A stretch of DNA of 8,644 bases from Saprospiraceae bacterium (lineage in GTDB: Bacteria; Bacteroidota; Bacteroidia; Chitinophagales; Saprospiraceae): the NCBI GenBank assembly GCA_013001805.1, contig JABDLW010000151.1, positions 1 through 8,644 on the forward strand, written 5' to 3'. Both the position numbers and the translations under genes were made by a program. Below the pieces are notes generated by a model. The model was not told where the DNA came from and searched no databases. It saw only the letters and a list, made by a program, of their open reading frames with translations. Of the stretch, positions 1 to 6,129 are shown in pieces (within the stretch, counting starts at the first letter, position 1; each line of letters begins with the position of its first letter).

Positions 1-1309
1 GGATGTAACGTTCAGATCCTATGTAATAGCCATTTACCCACGGCTTACCATTTTTGGCCATATGGTCCCGGATAAAATCCGTTTGACCCCAACGCAGGAT
101 AAAAAAGTCTTCATTGCGCATCATCCAAGCCAGGCGATAATTCTCCGGGGCAGGATTCCAGTAGGCATCTGTTAGCTTGCCGCCGTGCACTTTGACTAGC
201 TCAGTGCTCGAGTAGGGGTGCGACCAATTAAATTTTAATTCAATATTGATTGGACCGTCGACACAACTCAGGGTGTCGAGCGTGGCTCTGGTCATTTTTT
301 CGACACTCGCATCCGTGCTTCCACCGCTGCCTGTGCCCGCGGACAGAGGAACCCGGTGAATAAATTTAATCTTTCTTGAAGCCATGCGCATACCTTCAAC
401 AAAACTTTCAAGCAGCCATTCCTCCCGTTCTTCAGCGGTCATACCTCCCATTCCCTCTCCAAGTGTGATGCCGAGTCCGGTTAGGTCAGGATATTTGTCT
501 ATCACTTCCTTTACACATTCACGCATGTAGTCCTTGATTATTTCGGAGGTGTCTCCTTGATCCACAAAGTAATCTCCACGAATGCAATATTCTGCAACGT
601 CATGCGCCTTAGCAAATTCGGGTGAAACGAAAATATTCCAATTGATCAGATAAGTATCGATGCCCCGATCTTTGGCCATGCGGAATAGTGAGGTCCAGAA
701 CTTTTCCCAACCGGCCATTTCTTCATCGGAAAACCCACATGCTTCGGGATATTTTTTTGTTTTTACCAAATAATTAAAAGGATGTAAATTCCATAGAGTT
801 AATTTATTGAAGCGATTTTCTGCCATCATATCCAGAAAAGAATGCCAATAATTGGTGTCGCGACAGGTTTCCTCGTGCAGACTTAGAGCCGGACCGTTTC
901 GATAGGAATCCCAGGGCAGATTAAATTTGATCGCTCTAAATGAAAATCGTGGAGACTCACTCACATCGATTATTTTTTTTCGGGTTTCCAGTTGTTCGCC
1001 GATATTTAGAAGAGCATACATGATTCCCGCCGCATCACCTCCAGTGACATGGATGTCATCACCTATTGACTTGATGCTAAAAGCCTCGGCACCCAATAAA
1101 CTGTCTTTATGGGTGGATATGGTCCGTTTGCCATTGATTTCTACTAATTGTAAAACACCCCTATTCGACAGTTTGCTTAAAGCGGTTATTCCATGCAGTA
1201 TGGGTCCATCAGTATAGTGGTTTTCAATTTGATAACTGTCCAAGCTCTTTTCGCAGGAGGCAGTTATCAAGAGAATCAGTAGAAAGATTATGAATGGAAT
1301 TTCTTTCAT
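1..1309 (-). CDS. Glycoside hydrolase-like lipoprotein (GH67/GH20-type N-terminal domain), partial at C-terminus
   Basis: The frame runs from an ATG at 1309 (minus) to the left edge without a stop, giving 436 residues of an incomplete protein. Residues 1-18 are a hydrophobic signal ending T-A-S-C, so Cys19 is the likely lipidated residue and the product is probably anchored in a membrane. Residues about 25-115 resemble the small alpha/beta domain that precedes the barrel in GH67 alpha-glucuronidases and GH20 enzymes (the stretch around GGDAAGIMYALLNIGEQLE, 90-108). From about 120 on (RFSFRAIKFNLPW) the sequence looks like a TIM barrel. Acidic residues E285 (LGEGMGG) and E357 (INIELKFNW) lie where catalytic acids could sit, but this is inference. 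The exact family is not certain; alpha-glucuronidase-like activity on a uronic-acid glycan is one possibility. It follows the secreted FAD oxidoreductase gene by 48 bases and is probably co-transcribed with it. Confidence 0.78.
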   Translation of the reverse strand, partial: MKEIPFIIFLLILLITASCEKSLDSYQIENHYTDGPILHGITALSKLSNRGVLQLVEINGKRTISTHKDSLLGAEAFSIKSIGDDIHVTGGDAAGIMYALLNIGEQLETRKKIIDVSESPRFSFRAIKFNLPWDSYRNGPALSLHEETCRDTNYWHSFLDMMAENRFNKLTLWNLHPFNYLVKTKKYPEACGFSDEEMAGWEKFWTSLFRMAKDRGIDTYLINWNIFVSPEFAKAHDVAEYCIRGDYFVDQGDTSEIIKDYMRECVKEVIDKYPDLTGLGITLGEGMGGMTAEEREEWLLESFVEGMRMASRKIKFIHRVPLSAGTGSGGSTDASVEKMTRATLDTLSCVDGPINIELKFNWSHPYSSTELVKVHGGKLTDAYWNPAPENYRLAWMMRNEDFFILRWGQTDFIRDHMAKNGKPWVNGYYIGSERYI

Positions 1310-1325
1310 CAATTGGTTTTTTTTT
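1310..1325 (-). promoter_or_regulatory. A-rich translation leader without Shine-Dalgarno
   Basis: On the minus strand a run of nine A residues (1325-1317) ends seven bases before the ATG at 1309, and no GGAG-like sequence is present. A-rich leaders in place of Shine-Dalgarno sites are typical of Bacteroidota. This supports the chosen start and the proposed host group. Confidence 0.45.
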
Positions 1326-1329
1326 GCCT

Positions 1330-1366
1330 AAACCACCCTGATTAATGTGCCAATCAGTTAGGGTTT
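1330..1366. repeat. Imperfect inverted repeat between the two left-block genes
   Basis: CTGATT (1338-1343) and AATCAG (1352-1357) form a six-base stem with an eight-base loop. Outer arms AAACC (1330-1334) and GGTTT (1362-1366) can extend it after an internal bulge. It overlaps the stop codon of the oxidoreductase gene. It is not followed by a T-run on the minus strand, so it does not look like an intrinsic terminator; an mRNA-stability or processing role in a shared transcript is possible. The stem is short and could be chance. Confidence 0.3.
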
Positions 1367-3160
1367 GGAATAAACGAGTCCACTCACAGTGGAAGTCAAT
1401 TCATTTAAGTGATGTTCATAGACCCCACGGGGCGTTGTATTGTGCTTTATAGCTAAACCGGCAGCATATCCCACCAATTCACCCATCATTCCACAGGTTT
1501 TCATTACTCTGGTCGATCCAAAAGCTACGTGAGTTGTACTGATATTGCGACCGGCCATGAAAAGATTGTCGAGATTTCGCGAATAGAGGCATCGATAGGG
1601 AATGTTGTACGGAGCAACGCGAATGTGTTTGGTAGCGGCAAAGAATTCTTCGCCCTCAAAATGTTTTTTATTCTCAGGGTCGGGAAAATGCAAGTCAATT
1701 GTCCAGGTAGCAGTAACGAGTCCGTCCGGTTGTTTTTCATTTACCCCTTGACAATCGTATTGATTCAAAATATAATCGCCCATCAAGCGTCTTGATTCTC
1801 TCTTGCCACCGATGTGCGCCACCCAATCCAACTTATGATAGCGATATTTTTCTGGCTTATGGTTTTTTAGGTAAGACCAATTGCCATAGATCGCACGTAA
1901 ATTATGGTCACGAATTTCCTCTGCCTGGGTTATGGTATTAAAATTTCCGAATCCGGTTTCCCATTGCCAATCAGCCTTGCCAGCATCAATATGATAGCTT
2001 TGAGAAAATTGCAAAGCCCATGGTGTTTGAGGAAAAGTACTGGGACTATCCAATACACTCGTGTGCCATAGATTGGAGGTGCCGAGGGTGAAATTATCCG
2101 CTTCATCTGGGGCAAGTGATTCACCGGTTTCTCCTTTGCTCTCCCTCCCCATGCGATAATCAGCTCCAGCGAGAAAACCGATGGTTCCATCTCCCGTACA
2201 GTCGGCAAATAGTTTTCCCGGGAATCGTAGTTCCTCATTGGTTTCAATATGCCTGGCCACTACAGCACGGACGCTGGAACCATCCATTTCCACGGCGTAA
2301 GCATGCATATTTAAAAAGAGAGATAGGTTTGGTTGCATTCTTACGATTTGTTCCTTGCGTTCATCCCCGTATCTTTTGGGATCTTCATTCGCATTACCCG
2401 GGTCGCCATTATCCAGTTCACTAACAATTCGACCCAGCACCGGGGCGTCGTTTTTATCGATTCTACCCATCAAGTGTACCCTGATTTCCGAGCTATTATT
2501 ACCACCCAGAACAGGTCTGTTTTGTACCAGTGCTACACTTACTCCCTCTCGGGCTGCGGATATTGCTGCACAGGTTCCTGCCATTCCACCTCCGATTACA
2601 ACTAAATCAAACTGTCCGGCATCCGCCGGCACATCAGTCAGGGCAAGGAGATTCTTGCGCCATATTTCGAGATTCTCCGGGTCATTGGGAGGAGTGAAAT
2701 CTAAATTTTGCGTCAGATAAATGGCGTCACTCCGGCCATCAAATCCGGTCACATCAGTGAGTTTTACCTCGATTGAATCAGCTGGGGATAAATTAGCGAT
2801 TCCGCCATCGTACCATTGCCATCCGGGTATTCCCGTACTGCCAAAATTCTTCTGATAAGCGGGTCCGATCCTGACACCAAAAGTACCTGGCCCCACCGGA
2901 AAGGGAGCCCAATCTTTGGTACGTACCCAAACCCGGTATGATCCTGGCGTCTTGATATGGATAGTGGTGCTGGCTGGGGCGACCGGATCACCCAAACCAT
3001 GGGCTAATAAATATGAAGAGCCCATCACATCAAAGAATTGTTGGTCAATTACCCATCCTCCCTTGTTTGTAAAGGACTCGGCTTCCATAAAATACTCAAA
3101 TTGGCCCGAACAGTAGGGGCTAAACCAGATGAGGAAAAGTAGACAAATTGGATAACGCAT
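1358..3160 (-). CDS. Secreted FAD-dependent oxidoreductase with N-terminal carbohydrate-binding-like domain
   Basis: A complete 600-residue protein. Residues 1-19 form a Sec-type signal peptide (hydrophobic core CLLFLIWF, ending near YCSG) with no twin-arginine motif. Residues about 22-150 (AESFTNKGGW through SDAIYLT) look like a beta-sandwich of the golvesin/CBM-like kind attached to polysaccharide-acting enzymes. The catalytic part starts at about 184: FDLVVIGGGMAG gives a GxGxxG dinucleotide-binding loop at G190, G192 and G195, followed by PVLGGNNSSEIR (216-227). A second FAD contact is DCTGDGTIGFLAG (320-332), and the C-terminal FAD-binding part is NLFMAGRNIS (532-541). This matches the FAD-dependent oxidoreductase family Pfam PF12831, sometimes annotated as putative xanthan lyase in Bacteroidota. 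The substrate is unknown; oxidation of a sugar or glycan is inferred from the binding-like domain and the hydrolase gene directly downstream. The start is supported by the signal peptide beginning at the first Met. Confidence 0.85.
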   Translation of the reverse strand: MRYPICLLFLIWFSPYCSGQFEYFMEAESFTNKGGWVIDQQFFDVMGSSYLLAHGLGDPVAPASTTIHIKTPGSYRVWVRTKDWAPFPVGPGTFGVRIGPAYQKNFGSTGIPGWQWYDGGIANLSPADSIEVKLTDVTGFDGRSDAIYLTQNLDFTPPNDPENLEIWRKNLLALTDVPADAGQFDLVVIGGGMAGTCAAISAAREGVSVALVQNRPVLGGNNSSEIRVHLMGRIDKNDAPVLGRIVSELDNGDPGNANEDPKRYGDERKEQIVRMQPNLSLFLNMHAYAVEMDGSSVRAVVARHIETNEELRFPGKLFADCTGDGTIGFLAGADYRMGRESKGETGESLAPDEADNFTLGTSNLWHTSVLDSPSTFPQTPWALQFSQSYHIDAGKADWQWETGFGNFNTITQAEEIRDHNLRAIYGNWSYLKNHKPEKYRYHKLDWVAHIGGKRESRRLMGDYILNQYDCQGVNEKQPDGLVTATWTIDLHFPDPENKKHFEGEEFFAATKHIRVAPYNIPYRCLYSRNLDNLFMAGRNISTTHVAFGSTRVMKTCGMMGELVGYAAGLAIKHNTTPRGVYEHHLNELTSTVSGLVYSKP

Positions 3161-3412
3161 GTATCTGAATTAGATGATAAATATAAATAAAAGGCACAAG
3201 TATGGAGATAAGCCAGACTCGCATTGGAAATAGATAATGAGAGTAACAAACTGTAAGTAAGTTTAGAAAGAATAAGTTAGCCGCTAGATTTAATTACTGG
3301 TCGCTAGACTAAGGACATCTATCATTCGCCCAAAGCATTTTACTTAAAAGAACTTCTAGTCAATCACCCTGTACTACCGACTGAAAAGTTTAATAATCGG
3401 GCATTTAAAGGC
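3161..3412. other. Non-coding spacer between two minus-strand transcription units
   Basis: These 252 bases carry no convincing gene. The stretch must hold the 3' end of the 3413-4654 transcript and probably the promoter of the secreted oxidoreductase gene starting at 3160. I found no clear intrinsic terminator and no good match to the Bacteroidota -33 TTTG / -7 TAnnTTTG promoter. The only notable structure is a pair of direct CGCTAGA repeats at 3282-3288 and 3302-3308. Confidence 0.55.
3282..3308. repeat. Direct heptamer repeat CGCTAGA, 20-base period
   Basis: CGCTAGA occurs at 3282-3288 and again at 3302-3308, start-to-start 20 bases, roughly two helical turns. The first copy also overlaps a small palindrome, TAGCCGCTA (3278-3286). 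The pair lies about 120-150 bases upstream of the start at 3160, so it could be a regulator-binding site for that gene. A seven-base repeat may also be chance. Confidence 0.25.
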
Positions 3413-4654
3413 TTAATTGCCTTTGATGACTTTATACAAAAGATCCGCCGCGGCCTTACCTGATTCCATCGCACCATTCAGCGAGGGGTTAGCCATGTGA
3501 TCACCTGCTAGAAAAACCCAGTTCGCAATTCGGATCTTAGTGGCGACCGGTGCATATTCTACTGCAGAGTGTATCGGTAAGGCATGATCAATATTAAATG
3601 ACTCTATGAGCTCAGGAGGTCTACCCGGACATAATTCTGAGATTTCTTCTTTAACTTTTCTTACGAGCTCAGGATATTCCAATCGGTGGGTTTTTACAAT
3701 AGTGACCGAAATAATACTGCTTGCTTCTCCCGAATTAATGAAGTGAAAATTATTAATCAGGGAATCCTCATCAGCAATAAGCCCTAAAAGTGGTTCGGTG
3801 AAAATTGGCCTGCCAACTTTGAAATAGAGATTCTGACAATGTTGCCATTCAATGGGCTGGGAAGTTGGATAGTCTGGTAAAATTTTTGCCGGATCGGTGG
3901 CAATCACCAGATAGTCGGTTGCTAGTTGTCTTTGGTCTATTAGTTTGATGACGCGCTCGGCAATAGTTGACACAGTGGTGTTAAAAAGAAAGGAAGTGTT
4001 TTTAAGCCTTGATTTTAACTGAAGTGGAATCTGCTGGATGCCGCCGGAAGGTACTGTCGCATTGCCCTCTATAAACATTTTCAACACAAACTCAAACATT
4101 CGGCTCGACGTCTCCAGTTTATTCTCGAGAAAAATTCCGGAAAAGAAGGGCAGAAAGAAGGACTGTATGAATTGTTGCGAAAATCCATAACTACTCAAAT
4201 AATCAAGTGTTTTGACTTCCCGGCTTCCAAAAATACTTCTCACGGTTTTCAGCCGAAGTGTCAGGACAAGCTTTATGATCAATAGTTTATCTCTACTTGT
4301 TGCGAATGGAAAATCTAAAGTTTTTTTCCATAAGGCAGGGTGCCGGAGTGGATCGGCCAACTGAAAAAGGACCTTGTTTTTTCTGATTGCTGCGCCGGCC
4401 AAAAAATTTTTGAGCTTCAAGGCATCCAGATCAAGGTACCTTTTGACAGCTGGATATGCGGTGAGTAACACTTGAAAGCCACGATCCAGAGCATAATCAC
4501 CGACTGATACCGTTTGTAAGCGTCCTCCAACATCCGGATTTTTTTCAATGATTATTGGTGAAAATCCTTTTTGTTCGAGTTCCCAGGCACAAATCAATCC
4601 ACTGATTCCTGCACCAATGATATGAATAGTAGGCTTGGATCTCTCGTTTACCAT
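3413..4654 (-). CDS. NAD(P)/FAD-dependent oxidoreductase, amine-oxidase / phytoene-desaturase-like
   Basis: A complete 413-residue flavoprotein. The N-terminal Rossmann fold is clear: IIGAGISGL (12-20) supplies the GxGxxG loop, E37 (IIIEKNP) is placed to bind the FAD ribose, and GGRLQT (43-48) is the conserved GG motif of the flavin amine oxidase / protoporphyrinogen oxidase / phytoene desaturase superfamily (Pfam PF01593). The C-terminal FAD signature FLAGD (381-385) is followed by SLNGAMESGKAAADLL (391-406), the usual closing helix. The length fits short bacterial members. No signal peptide is present, so it is probably cytosolic or membrane-peripheral. The substrate cannot be read from the sequence; lipids, isoprenoids or amines are all known for the superfamily. 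It starts 22 bases after the SRPBCC gene ends, so the two are probably co-transcribed. Confidence 0.85.
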   Translation of the reverse strand: MVNERSKPTIHIIGAGISGLICAWELEQKGFSPIIIEKNPDVGGRLQTVSVGDYALDRGFQVLLTAYPAVKRYLDLDALKLKNFLAGAAIRKNKVLFQLADPLRHPALWKKTLDFPFATSRDKLLIIKLVLTLRLKTVRSIFGSREVKTLDYLSSYGFSQQFIQSFFLPFFSGIFLENKLETSSRMFEFVLKMFIEGNATVPSGGIQQIPLQLKSRLKNTSFLFNTTVSTIAERVIKLIDQRQLATDYLVIATDPAKILPDYPTSQPIEWQHCQNLYFKVGRPIFTEPLLGLIADEDSLINNFHFINSGEASSIISVTIVKTHRLEYPELVRKVKEEISELCPGRPPELIESFNIDHALPIHSAVEYAPVATKIRIANWVFLAGDHMANPSLNGAMESGKAAADLLYKVIKGN

Positions 4655-4676
4655 CGTTAATTAACTAAGGGGTGCT

Positions 4677-5126
4677 TTATCGTATCTCCCGGGAGGAAAA
4701 ATAGCGTTTGTAAATCTTACTTCGTGGCTTAAAACCCAGGTACAGCATTGGATAAATTAATACAGTCAAAATTCGATTCGAAGCTTTGAAGTCGATATCG
4801 TCGACAATTTTTGACTGATTGGAGCTTATTTTTTCGACAATGTGTTGATGATGCCATGATTTTAAAGGAAAAGGCAATTTAGTGCCCTGGTCAATAAAAT
4901 ATGTGGCCTCGGCATTGGTGCCATGGTCGATAATTTCACTCACCCATTCAAAACTGACCAAACCCCCAAACTTCAAATGAACGTGATCACCCGTCTTTGA
5001 CCCGGTGAAGCTTACGACCTCAAAATCAACTAGTGGCGGTTTTAAAGCTTCAAAAAGTTTGCGATCGAATCTATGCATCACATCCTTATAATATCCATCG
5101 ACTATTGTCTCGAATCGTAATTTCAT
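4677..5126 (-). CDS. SRPBCC-fold ligand-binding protein
   Basis: A complete 149-residue soluble protein without signal peptide or obvious membrane helix. The N-terminal strand pattern (MKLRFETIVDGYYKDVMHRFDRKLFEALKP), the central strands (HVHLKFGG, FEWVSEIIDHG), the W-H-H-Q-H run at 91-95 and the C-terminal helix (residues about 115-140) fit the START/polyketide-cyclase SRPBCC fold, which makes a hydrophobic pocket for lipids or other small ligands. It is the first gene of a leftward pair with the flavin oxidoreductase, and is divergent from two small membrane proteins. It could deliver or shield a hydrophobic substrate for the oxidoreductase, but this is inference from neighbourhood. The start is the first Met; no Shine-Dalgarno is visible before it. 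Confidence 0.7.
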   Translation of the reverse strand: MKLRFETIVDGYYKDVMHRFDRKLFEALKPPLVDFEVVSFTGSKTGDHVHLKFGGLVSFEWVSEIIDHGTNAEATYFIDQGTKLPFPLKSWHHQHIVEKISSNQSKIVDDIDFKASNRILTVLIYPMLYLGFKPRSKIYKRYFSSREIR

Positions 5127-5188
5127 AGAGTATGAAGAAGACTTTGAAATCTTTAGAACAATGAATTGTACTGATTGTTTGCTTTATT
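5127..5188. promoter_or_regulatory. Divergent intergenic region
   Basis: Only 62 bases separate the leftward SRPBCC gene from the rightward membrane-protein gene, so both promoters must lie here or overlap the neighbouring 5' coding ends. A TTTG (5143-5146) and an ATTGTTTG (5174-5181) resemble the two Bacteroidota promoter elements, but their 27-base spacing is too long, so I do not assign a promoter precisely. The compact arrangement suggests joint regulation of the two pairs. Confidence 0.4.
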
Positions 5189-5632
5189 ATGATGATATCT
5201 CGATCCCGGCAATGGATGACGTCTATCTTAAGATTGGCAGCCTTTTACAATCTCGCCTGGGGTGCCTGGGTGGTATTATTTCCAACACATTTTTTTTATC
5301 TGACAGGAATGGATATCCCGGATCAATTACTGGTATGGCAGGGAATGGGCATGGTAATCGGTGTTTATGGTTTAGGATATTGGTGGGCAAGTTTTGCCCC
5401 GATTCGACATTGGCCCATTATTGCCGTTGGTTTTTTGGGTAAGATATTCGGACCCATTGGTTTTGTTTTTAATTATTGGTCAGGTGAAGTACCGGGTGCA
5501 TTTGCTTATACTCTAATTACCAATGATTTTATTTGGTGGATTCCTTTTTTTCTAATTTTAAGAGAGGCAAGTAAGAAGGGATGGCCATTGCGAGATCCCG
5601 TGACCGTCGAATTGCATTTGTCAGATGAGTGA
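5189..5632 (+). CDS. Small four-helix integral membrane protein, function unknown
   Basis: A complete 147-residue protein rich in aromatic and aliphatic residues. Four membrane segments are visible at about residues 12-31 (ILRLAAFYNLAWGAWVVLF), 48-70 (VWQGMGMVIGVYGLGYWWA), 74-94 (HWPIIAVGFLGKIFGPIGFVF) and 105-125 (FAYTLITNDFIWWIPFFLIL), with a polar tail REASKKGWP. I do not recognise an enzymatic motif; similar small proteins are sometimes labelled alkyl hydroperoxide reductase in Bacteroidota without thiol active-site support, and no CxxC or peroxidatic Cys is seen here. Two adjacent ATGs open the frame and an in-frame TGA at 5162 limits extension upstream; an alternative start at 5216 (MTSILRL) is possible. 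Its end overlaps the next gene by 8 bases. Confidence 0.72.
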   Translation: MMISRSRQWMTSILRLAAFYNLAWGAWVVLFPTHFFYLTGMDIPDQLLVWQGMGMVIGVYGLGYWWASFAPIRHWPIIAVGFLGKIFGPIGFVFNYWSGEVPGAFAYTLITNDFIWWIPFFLILREASKKGWPLRDPVTVELHLSDE

Positions 5633-6032
5633 AATACTGCGAATCATTGTTGATTTCGGACTGGTAGTATTGATCTGGCTGGTACAGTTAGTGATTTATC
5701 CTTCATTTAGCCAGATAGAAAAGTCGCTTTTTAAGCATTGGCATAGTAGATATACAAAGAATATGAGTCTCATTGTTTTTCCGCTAATGGTTTGCCAAAT
5801 TGGAATCTATGTTTGGCAGCTCTTTGCTCATACTGACCTTGGTTTAGTGGGCCCATTTATTCTCATTTTATTTCTTTGGAGTCACACTTTTCTAATCGCA
5901 GTTCCTCTGCACAATGAGCTGCAACGAAGAGGGAATGAAATCAAACTTTGTGAACAGTTGCTGAGATCCAATCTATGGCGAGTTGTGGCTTGGAACATCG
6001 TCTTCTTGTGGTCTTGTTTTTTGGCCACTTAA
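5625..6032 (+). CDS. Small four-helix integral membrane protein, function unknown
   Basis: A complete 135-residue membrane protein with helices at about 6-26, 48-66, 74-94 and 117-134. Conserved-looking polar residues lie near the membrane faces: YPSF (25-28), H38 and H40 in KHWHSRY, H87 in WSHTF, and P94, H96 in VPLHNEL. The layout recalls small DUF1772-type four-helix membrane proteins, but I cannot assign it firmly. Its ATG sits inside the end of the previous gene (ATGAGTGA, 5625-5632, frames offset), which usually means translational coupling, so the two membrane proteins are probably made together and may form one complex. The histidines could bind metal or heme; this is speculative. Confidence 0.7.
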   Translation: MSEILRIIVDFGLVVLIWLVQLVIYPSFSQIEKSLFKHWHSRYTKNMSLIVFPLMVCQIGIYVWQLFAHTDLGLVGPFILILFLWSHTFLIAVPLHNELQRRGNEIKLCEQLLRSNLWRVVAWNIVFLWSCFLAT

Positions 6033-6129
6033 AGTAGGAACACTCTTGCGAAAGCAACATTTGTCAGGGTAAGATGACCTGATCCATTTATCTTAGTGGT
6101 TTGCAGTATAATCAACTGAGGAAAAAACT
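6033..6129. other. Intergenic spacer before the fusion gene
   Basis: These 97 bases hold no gene. A weak stem TCAGG (6064-6068) with CCTGA (6078-6082) and a nine-base loop is present, but it lacks a following T-run, so it is not a convincing terminator. The gap is large enough for a separate promoter for the downstream gene, yet read-through from the membrane-protein pair cannot be excluded. Confidence 0.4.
6118..6121 (+). promoter_or_regulatory. Shine-Dalgarno-like GAGG
   Basis: GAGG lies eight bases before the ATG at 6130 and fixes that start. It is the only clear Shine-Dalgarno-like site before a gene in the window, whereas the other starts lack one. Confidence 0.5.

Noticed and set aside
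927..1217. Open plus-strand frame of 96 codons
   Set aside because: It is antisense to the hydrolase-like lipoprotein gene, which has a signal peptide and recognisable domain features.
2355..2720. Open plus-strand frame of 121 codons, and several similar frames at 1529-1795 and 2116-2605
   Set aside because: All lie antisense within the well-supported FAD oxidoreductase gene, and their translations are low-complexity or Ser/Pro/His-rich with no domain.
5161..5442. Alternative plus-strand frame of 93 codons starting at 5161
   Set aside because: It overlaps the four-helix membrane protein in another frame, is Cys/Gly-rich without structure, and lacks coupling to the next gene.
6063..6083. Stem-loop TCAGG/CCTGA as a terminator for the membrane-protein pair
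   Set aside because: The stem is only five or six pairs with a nine-base loop, and no T-run follows.
6107..6112. Perfect TATAAT before the fusion gene
   Set aside because: It would start transcription at about 6119, inside the Shine-Dalgarno-like GAGG, and there is no TTGACA-like box 16-18 bases upstream; the likely host group also uses a different promoter consensus.
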